Shown here one piece after another: positions 50,988 through 63,457 of a stretch of DNA of 64,000 nt. The DNA comes from Clavelina lepadiformis (taxonomy: Eukaryota > Chordata > Ascidiacea > Aplousobranchia > Clavelinidae): contig NC_135246.1 in the NCBI RefSeq assembly GCF_947623445.1, forward strand, positions 11,267,856-11,331,855, read 5' to 3'. Below the pieces are notes generated by a model, which was not told the DNA's origin, searched no databases, and saw nothing but the letters and a program-made list of their open reading frames with translations. Numbering within the stretch: the first letter of the stretch is position 1; every line of letters starts with the position of its first letter. A program made the translations under genes and the position numbers.

Positions 50988-53900
50988 TCACCAGGCTTTG
51001 GGTTGACTTATTCTGCCGTTTCGTTTTCGGCAAACCAACAGAAGAGGTCGCCCAAGAAGCACCAAAGCGCTTGCTAACAGAGCGAAACCAGCAACGAAGA
51101 ATGACGTGTTATATGAAGCGGTTGCATCCGATATCCATCCTGGATAACAAAACGGTTGACAGAAACGTGAAACAAGACATATTTATTTGTATGATAGTAA
51201 AACTTTTTGTTAACGGAAAGATAAACATAATTCGACTTTTAAAGGGCCGCTCAGAATGGAACTTACCAACTAAAGGAGGTCCTAGATAAACACCTAATCC
51301 CTCACCGGCGAGCATAAAACCATAAGCCAAAGAAAAGTTCTCCTCCCCTAGAACCTTGGCTGGAATCACCATCATTAAACTGTAGCTACCACTCAAGAAA
51401 CCGAAACACACCGCAAAAACGCAAAGAGATGCAAAATTTAAACAAAATGGACTTAAAACAGTGCACAGTCCAAACAGCGTCTGCAAAAAAATGTCTTTCC
51501 AAGTTATCGTTTTGTTTACAAATTACATAGGCTAACAAGCATAAACTCCGCTTTACCTGAGCGACCAGAAAGACTTTGAATGCAGATATGTCACAGAATG
51601 AGCAAATTGCTCCAAATACAATCTTTCCTACAGCGCTGCATATACCCATCAAGGATATAAGAACGGCTCCGTTTTCGATACCTTTGTAAATATTTAAAGG
51701 TGACTTCTATAACAACAAACATCATTTCCAGAACATTAACCACAGATAGGAAAATATTTGCTTTAACGTTGAGATAGTGATTACCTAGCATGGCCGCTCT
51801 TTCTGGTAGATGGACATAAGGTACAAATTGTACCAACCACGACAGGAAGTCGCTGACAAATAAAATTACGAACATTGGGTCTTTCCATAATTGCACTGTC
51901 TTTTCCGTCAACCTGCGTATGCGAGATAATTATTGCCATCCACAAAAGACTCAACGGAAAATCTATCTTACTTCAAAATTTATAACACAAAAAGATATTA
52001 AATGTCGCTAAAAAAACAGTTAAAATGCACCTGATTTTGGATTTAATAAGCTGAAATGTGCTCTTTCGTCTGCGAGAAGGGTTGATGTGATTGTTGTGGT
52101 TGTTTTCTCGCTCGTCAGCACAAATCCTTTCATCACCGGAGTCCACCTGAATTTCAGGAAGTGCTAAGCTTTCCACGTCATTACATTCGATGCAGACTTT
52201 TTTATCAGAGTTCCTTTTCACAATAGGACGTGCAGACGTTTCATCGTATCGACTAGAGTTGTCCTATCAAAGGAAGATCAGTAGAGGTGACCACTTGTAT
52301 TGAATTATACTTTTTTTTAGTAAGTCCGTATTTAAAAATCAAAACTACAACGCAAGACACCTTGTACACTAATATGTCTGTTGTTGAAAGGGAATTCCTT
52401 GCATTTCGTGCAAATAGAAAATTTCGCAAAAATGACGAAGAAAAATCTTCGCCGCATTTGGTAACTATGCCCACTTCGTGCGTATAAATAATTTAAAAAA
52501 GCCTACGTTATTAGTAATACCTGGGTAATTAGTAAGTTTAAACAACTATAGAATAAGAAGGGGACTTATATATATACAGCGACTTAGTTCTAGACAGTTT
52601 CATCAAGACACTGTAAATCTTATAAGCAAAGTATGGCTAATGTTAACTTTATCAGAGAGTTGCAAATGAATCCTGAAAAAGTTTGGGAACCTGCCACCTT
52701 GCAATCCGACAAGTTTAAGAGTAGGCTACTCCAAAATCTGAATATATTTCGTAGGCTAGCCGACACAGACTTTTAAGTTGGGCCGGATTTTTCGGGTCGG
52801 ATTCGGGCTTAAGTTTGAAAAAAAAATGAGGGCCCGAATTTATTATATTCACAATCCGCCATTGTTGCGTCGTAATTTCACTTTCTTTACACGAATGTGC
52901 ATGCGCGCAGAGCGCTAAAAATCTCCCGCAGCGAGCAAAGCGCCATTTAAAAAAATGTTGATAATGGTCATACATATACTGCAAGTAACATGACCCAGAT
53001 AATGCAAACACACGCCGAAAACTAATGTCTACAACCACAAATTGCGTAACACAGCATCATGTCATGAATAAAATAGGAAAGTTCCGATACTCAGAGCGTT
53101 CGGTACTTCAGGTACTGGAATACAAGCAATTAAGCATACACTTAGTGGCTATTTTTGGGAAGTTGCAATAAAGACAACACTCATAAAGAAGGTATAATCA
53201 ACTGTGATCGAATCGATTTCGCCCGGCTAGATATATCAATAACAATAACAAATCTTACGTAACAGCACTTGTTTCGTAACAATGTCTCAAAGCAGAAGAT
53301 TTGCCAAAAATACAAATTGTGATTGACGAAATGCCATGCACTGCGGTTAAGCTAAAATGTGCGGTATGTCGGTCCTGTAGCAAAGGGCATATTAATCTAA
53401 CTTCGACTTTATCTTTCGCAGAGTAAAGCTTCCATACTTTAACTATTAGCGGCTATCTCTGTATTCTAAAAACGTACACTATATTTTCTGACAGATGGTC
53501 CACATTAGCACATGGCGATTAGCAGGGAAGCTGTAAGCATGACAAAGACTGAAAATGAAAATCATGTGCATTGTACAGTGCTTGAAATATTAGGCGTATT
53601 TGGTTCTACTACCTGTTTACCAATTCAGAAGAGCGGTTTCTCCAGTTCCAAAGAGCTTTATAATCGAATAGCTGTGCTGGATGCATCATGAAAAGACCAC
53701 AGATTGTCAGATGAAGAAGAATTCCGCCCATGAGTAGTAGCGAACCCTGAAATATAAATTGGACGAGTTTTTCCACTACGGTATTCATTGCATGATAAAC
53801 TAACAGGCTACATAGGCCTAGTCATCACTTTTCGCGTGTAAACCATGTAACATGAAAGAGAATGAAATTAACATCGATTTATAATAATTTCTAAGCATTT

Positions 53901-55731
53901 AGACTACTGTATATAATGAATGCCATAAATTCGTCAAGCACTTCTAAGCAATCTCAATGAAGGTTATAAGCAGGAGGCAAAAAAAATCTCAGCACACAAA
54001 AGTCAATCATTAATCATATCGTACAAAGGATTGATACACCATAAATTTGGTCTAAGAATTCATTCCAAATCACCTACCCTCCAGGTGTACATTTCGATGA
54101 AGTAATTCTGCATAAGGCCGAAGAGAAATATGCCGCAGCCAACGCCACCTGAGCCGATCCCTACCGCCAATGGACGTTGCCGGTCGAAATACTGGCAAAG
54201 TGAGACGATGGCAGCCAGGTTTGCAACGCCGCCGGCACACCCTAAATATAACAATACGGCAAATTGTACAAAGCACACCAAGTTCTTTGTTGATACGCAA
54301 GCATAATCATGGCGCATAATAAATATGGAATTGTCAGCCTTTGTTAAGGTCGTAACTGAGAAATAGGCAACCGCAAGGGACAAATAACCGTAAAATGAAA
54401 GTTTGTCAGCAATAGATTCCGGGTTGCTGGCGTAAGCTTTCCATGCGTAACTTAGCGACATGTGCAAAGAGCGAAGACGCCCTTCATTAATAATAAATAA
54501 CAAACGCCGCTAATTCTTTTAAAGGGCATATGATACTAAAAACTTCACCATTGGCGTTTAAAAGAATACACAAGAATATGCCGTGCTGTGATCAATTAAC
54601 CAGCCGAAATTCATTATGGAGAGGCATAAATAACAGCTCCGAATGGAAAAATGTTTTGAAATAACACGATCAATGAAGGCATATTCGGTTTCCTATCATT
54701 GACAAAATAGGCGCCAAATTTTAGATTTTAAAATCTGCTGTCATTCGTTAACGTCGTGTATACAAACCCTCATTGAGCATAATTGCTGGTTGTTACACCG
54801 TTGTAATCTGAAAACCATGAAAGGGTCCTTTGAAAAGTTTCAAATCAAAAGCAAACGTGAAAAGGTCGACAAGTTTACGACACGCAAAGTAACGGCGATA
54901 AATACCGAACTTATGTTAAGTGATAACGTTGTGGTTTGCACCTGCAACAATACCGAAGCTGACGCATAGATATGGGATTCCATTGGAGAAAGAACTGCAA
55001 ACCAAACCCAGACTCATGGAAATTCCGCTCATCATTATCACTTGTCTACAGCTGAAACGTTCCAAAAGGACACTAGAAACGGGACCTAAATAAAATTGAC
55101 TTTGCTAATTGAAGAAAATATAACGTATTAATCTAAGCAACTGTTTTGTGTCAGCAGCGCTAACAATCAATCCTTTGTACTTGCCAATAAAATTTAAATT
55201 GGAAATCGTAAACTTGTATGAGTAGGGCATTGTTTGGATTCAAGATTATTTATTTTAAGTGGTGACATAAATGCAGAAGAAAGGAACATTTGGCGAGCTC
55301 ATATTGAGCATTTTAGCGAAACTAAACTATTTGCATTAAAACGTTGCTAATGTCTATGCTGGCCAACGGCCGGTGTCTAAACTCTAATATGGGCCATTTC
55401 GTTATAACCACTAAGCAATCTACCTTCACAACACCACAAGGTCGTGGCTTGCAATGATTTATAATGATACATCATTCACTTTTACGAAATACTTACCCAT
55501 AAACAGCGCCGAGCCGGTAGCTATAGAGCCAATCAGCGCCGTTTCCCCCTTCCCGGTACCAAAATCTTTCAACCATTCGACGTAAAGTACACCGACCGAC
55601 ATCACAGTGCCAAAAATGAAAACCCTGACCATAAAAGAACACACCAGCACAATCCATCTGTATTTGAATCTTTCTGCCTCTGCAGGTGAAATGCTTTTGG
55701 TTGCAGCTGAACCTCGTAAGATTCTGGTCAT
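50988..55731 (-). CDS. Monocarboxylate-transporter-like MFS protein (SLC16 family)
   Basis: Minus-strand exons: 55731-55497, 55085-54942, 54241-54078, 53746-53621, 52263-52031, 51912-51785, 51681-51557, 51480-51267, 51139-50988; 506 aa, all phases joining. The start is the ATG at 55731. Twelve membrane segments fit, with a large hydrophilic loop (exon 5, Asp/Asn/Arg-rich) between helices 6 and 7 as in SLC16. Helix 1 region: RWIVLVCSFM...VGVLYVEWLKDF; helix 2: GPVSSVLLERFSCRQVI; helix 4-5 motif QYFDRQRPLAVGIGSGGVG, matching the family YF.KRR.LA.G.A.AG signature; C-terminal half: GAVLISLMGICSAVGKIVFG and LGPPLVGWISDAT. SLC16 proteins move lactate, pyruvate and other monocarboxylates, or thyroid hormone, aromatic amino acids and similar solutes, across the plasma membrane. 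The N-terminal [DE]G[GS]WGW motif is replaced by RFKYRW, so proton/lactate transport cannot be assumed. Confidence 0.88.
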
Positions 55732-56196
55732 CTTTAACACTTTATAGCAGCTAGGTTAAATGAGACAGTCATCGAATACAACCTGACTCAGCTTTTATTG
55801 CTTCAGGATTTACGATATGGTAAAACCACATGCTCTCTGTGGGTAGACTGGAAACTTAAAACCAATACCAATCATTCAACCGTGACAATGGTAGGTTGCA
55901 CGCATGACTGGTTCTAACTAACTTATTACAGTACTTTTTTCCGTCTGTTTTTGTTTCAAATCTGTGTATTGGGTTTAACGATCGCTCGAATGCGTTTGCA
56001 AACATTGTAAACTACGTACCTTTGAAACATAGTTAGGCTACTACATGAACGGTTATCAGGGGTGAGACGGTAATATTATATTGGCTTCTGGCACCCTCTG
56101 GTGGTGCGTTGCGTTAACTTGAAGCAGGAGGCGACCATTTGATTAAACAGCGGTAGCTTGTGTTGTGATATGATATGTGCAAAGGATGGTTTACAC
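55732..56196. other. Upstream region of the transporter gene
   Basis: No coding exon is seen. It should include the promoter and 5' UTR of the minus-strand transporter, bounded on the other side by a hAT-like element. Confidence 0.35.
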
Positions 56197-56653
56197 CAGG
56201 GGTGTCCAACCTTTTTGGCCAAAGGGCCACATGCGATTTACAAATAATTGCGCGGGCCACTTGAGTGTTTACTGCTAATTTCTAATTAAAACCCTCACAC
56301 CAAAATTCTAACCCTAGAAATACGTTTTATCCTCGTTTACAATTATAAGAACAATAAACATACCAAGATATAGTAAATTCAACAAAGTTTTTATTAAACG
56401 TGGACATTTCAAAGTGAAGTTTGGCAATATTTGGTGAGATGGACGATGTAGCAATGCGAAGCGAGTTTTCCATATGACTGTCAGTAATTAGTAAACAAAC
56501 AAGAAATGCCAATTTCTCGGAATGTAAGTTCGCCATAAATTACGTAGGCGATTCAGTTGATAATATAAGTTATTTCGACAAATACCGCACGGGCCACTCA
56601 GACCCTTCCCGCGGGCCAAATGTGGCCCGCGGACCACGGGTTGGACACCCCTG
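56197..56653. mobile_element. hAT-like non-autonomous element, CAGGGGTGTCCAACC ends
   Basis: CAGGGGTGTCCAACC at the left is matched in reverse by GGTTGGACACCCCTG at the right, a perfect 15-bp terminal inverted repeat. Both ends are flanked by GTTTACAC (56189-56196 and 56654-56661), a perfect 8-bp duplication. GGGCCACATG and GCGGGCCA(A/C) words lie inside each end. These ends closely match those of widespread hAT elements such as Charlie/Tip100-type MITEs. The 457 bp hold no transposase. The perfect duplication suggests a fairly recent insertion. Confidence 0.9.
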
Positions 56654-58799
56654 GTTTACACCGAACGCGAGCAGAGCAAGCGACGCAAAATATCCTTGTT
56701 TCCTTATAAAAACAGTGGGGTTTCCCCAAAACTTTGCAATCTTCACGTCTTGGTTGATCCGGAAGCAACACAGATCGGTTTTGTGCGAAAATTCAGGTTG
56801 GCGAGAAGTGACCAAGTGATCATCAAAATGATTTTAATGCATACTTTTAATTCTAATATTTTGTATTCTTTTGCATTTACGACTGTATCTTATGACTGGT
56901 AGCCTATTTCTCAGTCGTTCAAGTTACATAGTTTTATTCTATAAGCCTACAAAACAGGGTAGCCTATAGATTACGTTTCCATGCAGAGAATCAACTGATA
57001 AAAGCTATTTTATTTAGCAACAGAAAAGAATATTATAGCAGTAGAAAAGGATAGTTATCACAAAAAGACTGTGGTCCTGACCTAGTTTATATAGAAAGGC
57101 GAAGATCTTTGCTGTTACAACTTGCAATCACTTTCTTGCTGGTCAACATGTGGTTGGTTCAATATTAAATTGCTTTTCAACTTCATGATTGATGTGCTAG
57201 AGCTAGTAGAACTGCTTACATTCAGATAGAGTGGATGATATAATCATTCTTTCTGGCAATAGAATGGAGTAGGATTTGCATACGATCACAAATAACTGTG
57301 ACACACAACTTTACCTGATCTGGATATAAAGACAAATATCCTTGTTTTGTGGTAACGTTGGCACCATATTGTCACACCTAATTCATCTTTATTTTGCGAA
57401 ATCGGATGAACCAAAATCGACCTTGGAATTTTCAGCTTAGTTAAGCATAAAGACACCACGGTGCAAGCAATGTCTCTCTTTCTGTTATATATTTTCAATA
57501 AAGCCGTTTGTTGTGAAGTTTTACCAAGTTTATGGATTTCCAGTCGATCATTGTAGCTTACAATGTGCTACTTGGCCTACACTTCACGCCGTTTATGGAT
57601 TAGGTTAGCAACAAACAGATTTTTTCTTTTGCATAGATCTTTTGTTTGCGTCCTTCGCACGTGGTATAAACCATTCTTTATTCGCGCGTCAGACGCAAAA
57701 AAGTCCACGTCCAGTTCAGAGTAAATCGGCCTTTACGCGTAGCTTGTGCGGCTATAGAAGCTATTGTAACTTATCAGACGCTTGCTAAGCATAATACGCA
57801 TGCTTTGCACTAGCGTAGTCTAGTCCTATCAACAGACGCACTTGCATTCTAAAGCATTTAAACCGAGGTTTATAAGGAGGTGACCATGACCTGACAGTCT
57901 GCTGACTCGTGTCTAAACAAAAAATCGTACGTAGCTTATTTCACGGTTTCTTAACTTAAATATTACAACATAGTAACCTAAACCTAACCTAAATATTTTT
58001 TCCAGACTAAATCCTACTTCAATTAAACCCTAAAGAATTAAAATCAATATTTTTCATACCCATTCTCATAACTTAAACACGTATCTTCAAGAGGCTCAGC
58101 TGTGTGACCTAATTTTCGAAAATAACCTGTGTCTACTCTACATATTGCTGAACTAATCAGAAATCGCACATCAAGTTTACCAGCATCGTCCAAACATCTT
58201 GATTCGAACTCTGACTTCACTGGCAGAGCTCAGTTGATATATGGGCTGTCAACTGTCTTCAAGCTTGGCTGTCTTCAAGCTTGGAAAAGACACTTCCAGA
58301 ACCTTGTCTGAGAAAAAAACACTTTAAATGTGATGGTTATGTAGGCTTGATTAATGGGTTGTTATCGGGCCTCCTATTTTAACTCGAAACTCGAAATCAT
58401 TCGTTAAAGATAGTGAGACTACAACGTAAATTGGGCAGAATGTGAACATGAATTCTGGCCCAATATTTTTCAAACTTAACCTCAAACTCGACTTGCAAGG
58501 CCCGGCCTAACTTACAACTCTGCTTAGTTTATCGATAGAAATCAGCATTCGAACTTGTAATTTGTTTACGGTTAGTCAAAAAGCCGCTGTGCAAGCTATG
58601 TAACAAGTCGAAATCTTTCATATAAAAGCATAATACAAATAGTCCTGTAGGCTATTCTTGGCATAAATAATACCATATGTAGCCTAGTCTTTCCTGATAT
58701 TTTCGAACAATATCGTCTCTTGACACCTCTAGCTCCTCCAAGATCTCATAAATCCGATTGGTCATATACTATAGAACCAAATGGAAAGCGGCGAAAATG
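56654..58799. other. No supported gene
   Basis: No exon chain or transposon ends recognised. The sequence is AT-rich, with short repeated words such as CTAAACCTAACCTAAA near 57975. Confidence 0.35.
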
Positions 58800-60450
58800 A
58801 ACTGCTTGCAAAAGATCACCGTCTGCAGAGATTGTTCAAGACCCAAAGGGAAACCACCTAAGGATGGAAAAAGATATTCTTCACAGACAGAAAGAATACT
58901 TTAACTCTCTCTTGAACCCTGTCTCAGAAATAGCCATTTACACATAGTCGATGTGTTTCAAAAAAATGAAAGTAATCTTACTAAAGCCGAGGAAAATGCC
59001 GAAAATTGGCAAATGTGCGTTATCATTCCAATAGGCTATACACAAGAAAGATGTTTTAAAACCCGGAGCTTCACTCATCGGAGTCAATCTGGTTTTAGAT
59101 GTATGCCAAATGTATAGAAAAGCTATGCTGTAAAACAATTGAGTCACAGTTTGACAGCAACACAATGTGGCTTTCGTCCTGGTCCTAGAACAAAGGATCA
59201 AAATTTTAAAGGGTGGATGTTGCCCCTCATCTCTTCATAGTTTACATGAACTATAGACCATGGGTTTCCAAACTTTCCACCCTTTTTTGTTCCTAACACC
59301 CCTATAGAAAACTTTTGATGTGTTGTCGCACCCCTTACAAAAGTAATCTTTTCTTGCTTCTAAAAAAGACCAAACACCAAGCTTTTGTTTTAGCTTACTT
59401 TTTAACTTATGTTGAGGGCTAGCTGTGTCTCAGTTAATCGAAAAGCAGCCTGCGAATAGCAAACTATTCCTTCCTTTAGTTTTAGTTGGTTAAACACTCG
59501 AAGACAAAAAATAGTTGTCCTTTTCTAGGTTTTACATCTCCTGGTTGAGAACCCATGAGCTATAGACAGACAGATAGAGTTTTGTCAAAGAGTTTGTCAT
59601 CACTGATAACAAAAAAGATCAGTTAAACATTGTTTGCGGATGATCTAGTTCTAGTTTCTTGCGAACTACATGCACTGATCTTATCTTCTACATGCACTTG
59701 ATTATTTCATGTATATTTTGAAATAACTCTGAAAATAAGCATAATGAAAACTGAAGTAATGTAGCTGCCATTCAAGAAACATTGCTCAATGCTCACTGCA
59801 AGTGAACGGATAAACCCTGAAAGAGATGGAGAATTACCTGGAAGTGGAGTACAAATCAAGATACCAGCAGAACAAATAGACATGAATAAAAGATTTGGAA
59901 ACACAATTATAGTCGTTCGTCGCCTGAGCTCGTTCTTCTGCTGTCACGAAAGGTGAGCTTTTTTAATCTCGCCAAACTTTCGTTTTTATAAACTGCATAT
60001 ACAGTTATCTATATATACAGTAGTTTTCAGTTGTTACCTGTAGTCATGAAACTTGGGTATTGACCGATAGTGGGCGCTCACGGATGTACACTTCAAAATT
60101 CGGATTTAAGAATTTCGATTTTAAGAAAGTTTCATGATGTAATGCTACTAGATAAAATTTGTAGCGCTGAAGTCTGAAAATCTCTAAATACTAAAACCTA
60201 ATTTTTTGAACTGAGAAGTCGCAATTGTATGAACAGTAAACACGCCACCAGAATGCCTTAGGAAAGAAAGCCAAACAAGTCATGCTTACCACATAGACCC
60301 GTAGAAGACCGACCGGTCGACCAAGAACCAGATGGTTTAATTATATCACTGGTCTGGCATGGTCACGGACGCGTATAACTTTAGCCGAACTGACAGATGT
60401 GACCAAAGATATATAGCCAACTAATTAGGGAGTTTCTGAAGCTGCTGCCC
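58800..60450 (+). mobile_element. Decayed non-LTR retrotransposon relic (second LINE lineage)
   Basis: Broken plus-strand frames carry pieces in LINE order: RMEKDILHRQKEYFNSLLN near 58860-58920, SLTATQCGFRPGPRTKDQNF near 59150-59200, LFADDLVLVSCE near 59630-59665 (the catalytic FADD box) and GRPRTRWFNYITGLAWSRTR near 60315-60375, the basic C-terminal segment of many LINE proteins. The fragments differ from the LINE at 30.6-33.5 kb (EYFNSLLN and GRPRTRW types versus QFGFRK...YGIMAW), so this is another clade. Frames are split by many stops and by the MITE at 59259-59559. Confidence 0.75.
59259..59559. mobile_element. hAT-like MITE inserted in the LINE relic
   Basis: The left end reads CATGGGTTTCCAAAC and the right end, in reverse, CTCATGGGTTCTCAACC. 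Both are flanked by CTATAGAC (59251-59258 and 59560-59567), a perfect 8-bp target duplication. The 301-bp interior has ACCCCT and GCACCCC words and no reading frame. Its position within the LINE coding remnant dates it as the younger insertion. Confidence 0.8.
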
Positions 60451-61259
60451 TACGCCCATCTTGAGAGGATATAGTGAGTTCCGAAAAAAAGGAAAGACAG
60501 AGTTTTGAAAGTGAAATTTGCTATTCGGTTCCCTGCCTCAAAGCTACCGAATGTCCGACCTAATAGGACAAACAGTTTAACGGCTCATTTTTACAAACGT
60601 TTAATTTATTACAACGACAAAGTTTAGTAGTTAAACAGACAATTAAAAAGTGATTTGACCCTGACAGTGTTCTAAAAAAGGAAACCAGACGTTTATTTCA
60701 GCTCCTGAAAATGTTTTTGTTCTGGGCGAAAACACGCCAGCACTTCGATCTGAAAAGGCTGTCTTAGTGTCTATCGATAGCAATGAATAATTGATAAGCA
60801 AAACTTGTGAGTGCGCCGCTACCAAAACGCAGAAATGGTTAGCCGGTAGACGACAGATTATCATTCATGTAAAAGACTAATTTGTTACGCTGCATGCCTT
60901 CACTGACTAATATTTCAAACCAATTGTTAGCGTGGGGTGGAGCACAGGACAAATGAAGACGTTTTTATTTTGCAGAAAAATTACTAAATGGAGCATAAAT
61001 GCGGTACTTGGTCACGAAGTTGGCAAAAAATAGGCTTACGAGTCGTTTAAAAGCACGGTATAACTTCATTAGCGATCAGTGAAGGGTTTAAAACCATTTC
61101 AACCACACTTCGTCGAAGTAACGAGTCGATTTTTTTGCTAATCCCAACAATTCTTTTATTACGTCACACAGCTGACAGATGTGTACAGTTTGATCTAGCT
61201 TTAAAAACAGCAGTCGCCATATTTCGTGTTGCAGTTACAAGACCTGTAGGCAAAACGTT
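60451..61259. other. Upstream region of the cadherin gene
   Basis: No coding exon is seen between the LINE relic and the cadherin ATG. It presumably contains the cadherin promoter and 5' UTR. Confidence 0.35.
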
Positions 61260-63457
61260 ATGAAATGCTTTGCAGCTACTGCGATTGTACTATTGAACTT
61301 GGTTGTCAATTCATATACGTTTAGAAACGACGCGGTTTTCTTCACCAATACTTGGGAATGGAGTATGAACGAAAGTGCTCCCATTGGTAAGTTATATATC
61401 AACTTGCCTTTTTGTTTATTATAACGTAGTTATTCATTAATCGTTTGTACAGTATTATAATTATGGGTACTTATAAACGGCAATCCCAACACTGTAATCT
61501 GGAATCTAAACTCTGTATAGTAACAATCGTATAAGTAAACATCTTTGGCAACTTTTTAAAATTTATTCAATACTACTATTGCTCAAACCCTGCAAATTAT
61601 CCGAAAACCTTGGATTTATCGACAGTATATGTGATAGGATTATTCCACTGAATAGATATATCGATAAAATCCTTTATTTCTCAAATGTATTTCTCGCATT
61701 TCATTTACCGTTATTTTACCAAAACGACCAAGAAAGAAGATCTAGTCATAAGTCGACTTTGAAAAATATTTGAAATTGATCAAACGTCGAAATAGATTAA
61801 TATATGGCAATGAACTCTCAAATAAATTTTACAATTTGCAAGTGTTTCTGAAACCGTGTAGCTTAAACGCAAATATACATGAAAATTTAATTTTGATATC
61901 TCAAAGTATAATAGACTATATTTCTTAAAAGTAACGCAGAAATATTACTAGAATTACATACATACAATGTTATGTGCAGAAAGCAAATGTTAAATTGGTG
62001 ATGTCAGTTTGTGGTCACTTAGATGTCTGTATTATATATTTTATTATTACATGTCGGAAAAAGAGTCGTCAGTCTCCCGGGATACGTCCTCATTATTTTC
62101 ACGTACAGGCCGCCGGCCTTGATCTTCAAATAATTCCACTTAATTTGTATTTCGTTTCTTGTCCACAAGCCATGACCGTCAATGCGTTGAAAAATATGAC
62201 ATGAGGTGATAAGCTGCTATAGCTAGCATAACAGGATCTGGAGCAGAATTTCTACCTTTATATGCCTCTCCAATTAGTCTCTTTCAGGTATATTAAGCAG
62301 ATCTCTTCAAGCAAAAGCATAAGGATATACGAGGTATCAACAGCAACCAGTTGACTGTAATGTTATTTTACTGTTTTTAAATTCTACCACAGTAATTTAC
62401 CTGTCTTCTGCAGCTCGAATTGCCACCCGTTTCCGGCAATGACAGATTTAAAGCATCCGAACGCTTTTTTTATTGATAGCGTTCGTTTGAAGCAGATTAA
62501 TGTGCGCTTGATAAAAGTTAAGAATCAATACAATGGTGTCCACCCATTAAACCTTATTAACAGCCAAACTTCTTAATGGAGAGGACCGATAAAATGTTAC
62601 ATTTTTAAAGAAAACGTCACGATAGCGAGCGACGATAAATTGTAAATGTATGAATTAATTGTACTCCACGTAACAACCAATGACAGATGATTTTTCTTTA
62701 TCAGGGTCGCGGCCTCACATTAGCAACACAAATGAAGAAGTCAAGCTGACCGCATCCGTCACAGACAGCGTTATCTTCAGTGTTCAAGGGGAGATAGGTA
62801 CCAAGTATTTTACAGTTGATGGTGACCGAGATGGAAACGGAATTGTAAAATTACGAAAACAGTTTGATAGAGAGGTATGTTAATTGCTTTTTGTTTGAAA
62901 CTTTGCTTCACCGTCCGGCTTGAACTTTGTTCGGAGTTGTAACAGAATTGTCGTAACAACCTATTCTTAGAACATAACCTTTTCAAGCTGTTTAAAGAAA
63001 ACAGGTTTTCTAACAGTGGTTTATTGCTATTACGTAAATATTGTTATGTTTAAAAGCGCGATTATATACTTTTTCAATTTTTCTTATTTATTTATTGTTT
63101 TAAACCCAGGTGGACAGTGAATATTTTGTCAAGTTCGCAGTTAGGAATGGCGAATACAAGGTAACACGAAATGCGTTTGCTTGTAGAAGACGTGTTATTG
63201 TACACAGTTAAAATACAATTTAAAATTACATTAGGCTAATATTTCTGATCAAGTCCCTGACAAAAATGTTGTTCCAGGAGGAAAAAGAGGCTCACATCAG
63301 GATCATTGATGCCAACGACAATCCTCCGATCTTCGAGAAGATTAGATATGAATTTAAGATTCCTGAAAACGCTCCGAGAGGCACGGAGGTGGGTCGGATC
63401 CGGGCTCATGATCCCGATGAAAGAGAAGGCGGTGAAGTCAGATACACTTTGGAAGAA
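61260..63457 (+). CDS. Cadherin-23-like cadherin, first four exons (partial at right edge)
   Basis: The exons are 61260-61386, 62705-62874, 63110-63160 and 63278-63457 (donor GTAAGA), 176 codons in phase so far. The protein opens with a signal peptide (MKCFAATAIVLLNLVVNS), followed by VFFTNTWEW. Then comes a first cadherin repeat (DSVIFSVQGEIGTKYFTVDG, LRKQFDREVDSEYFVKFAV) and the calcium-binding linker DANDNPP at the repeat 1/2 boundary. The second repeat opens YEFKIPENAPRGTEVGRIRA and HDPDERE. FFTN near the mature start, the GIVKLR...FDRE spacing and PENAP.GT all parallel cadherin-23, but other cadherin-related proteins remain possible. Such proteins are large calcium-dependent adhesion molecules; CDH23 forms hair-cell tip links. 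The remaining repeats, membrane helix and tail lie beyond 64000. Confidence 0.8.
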
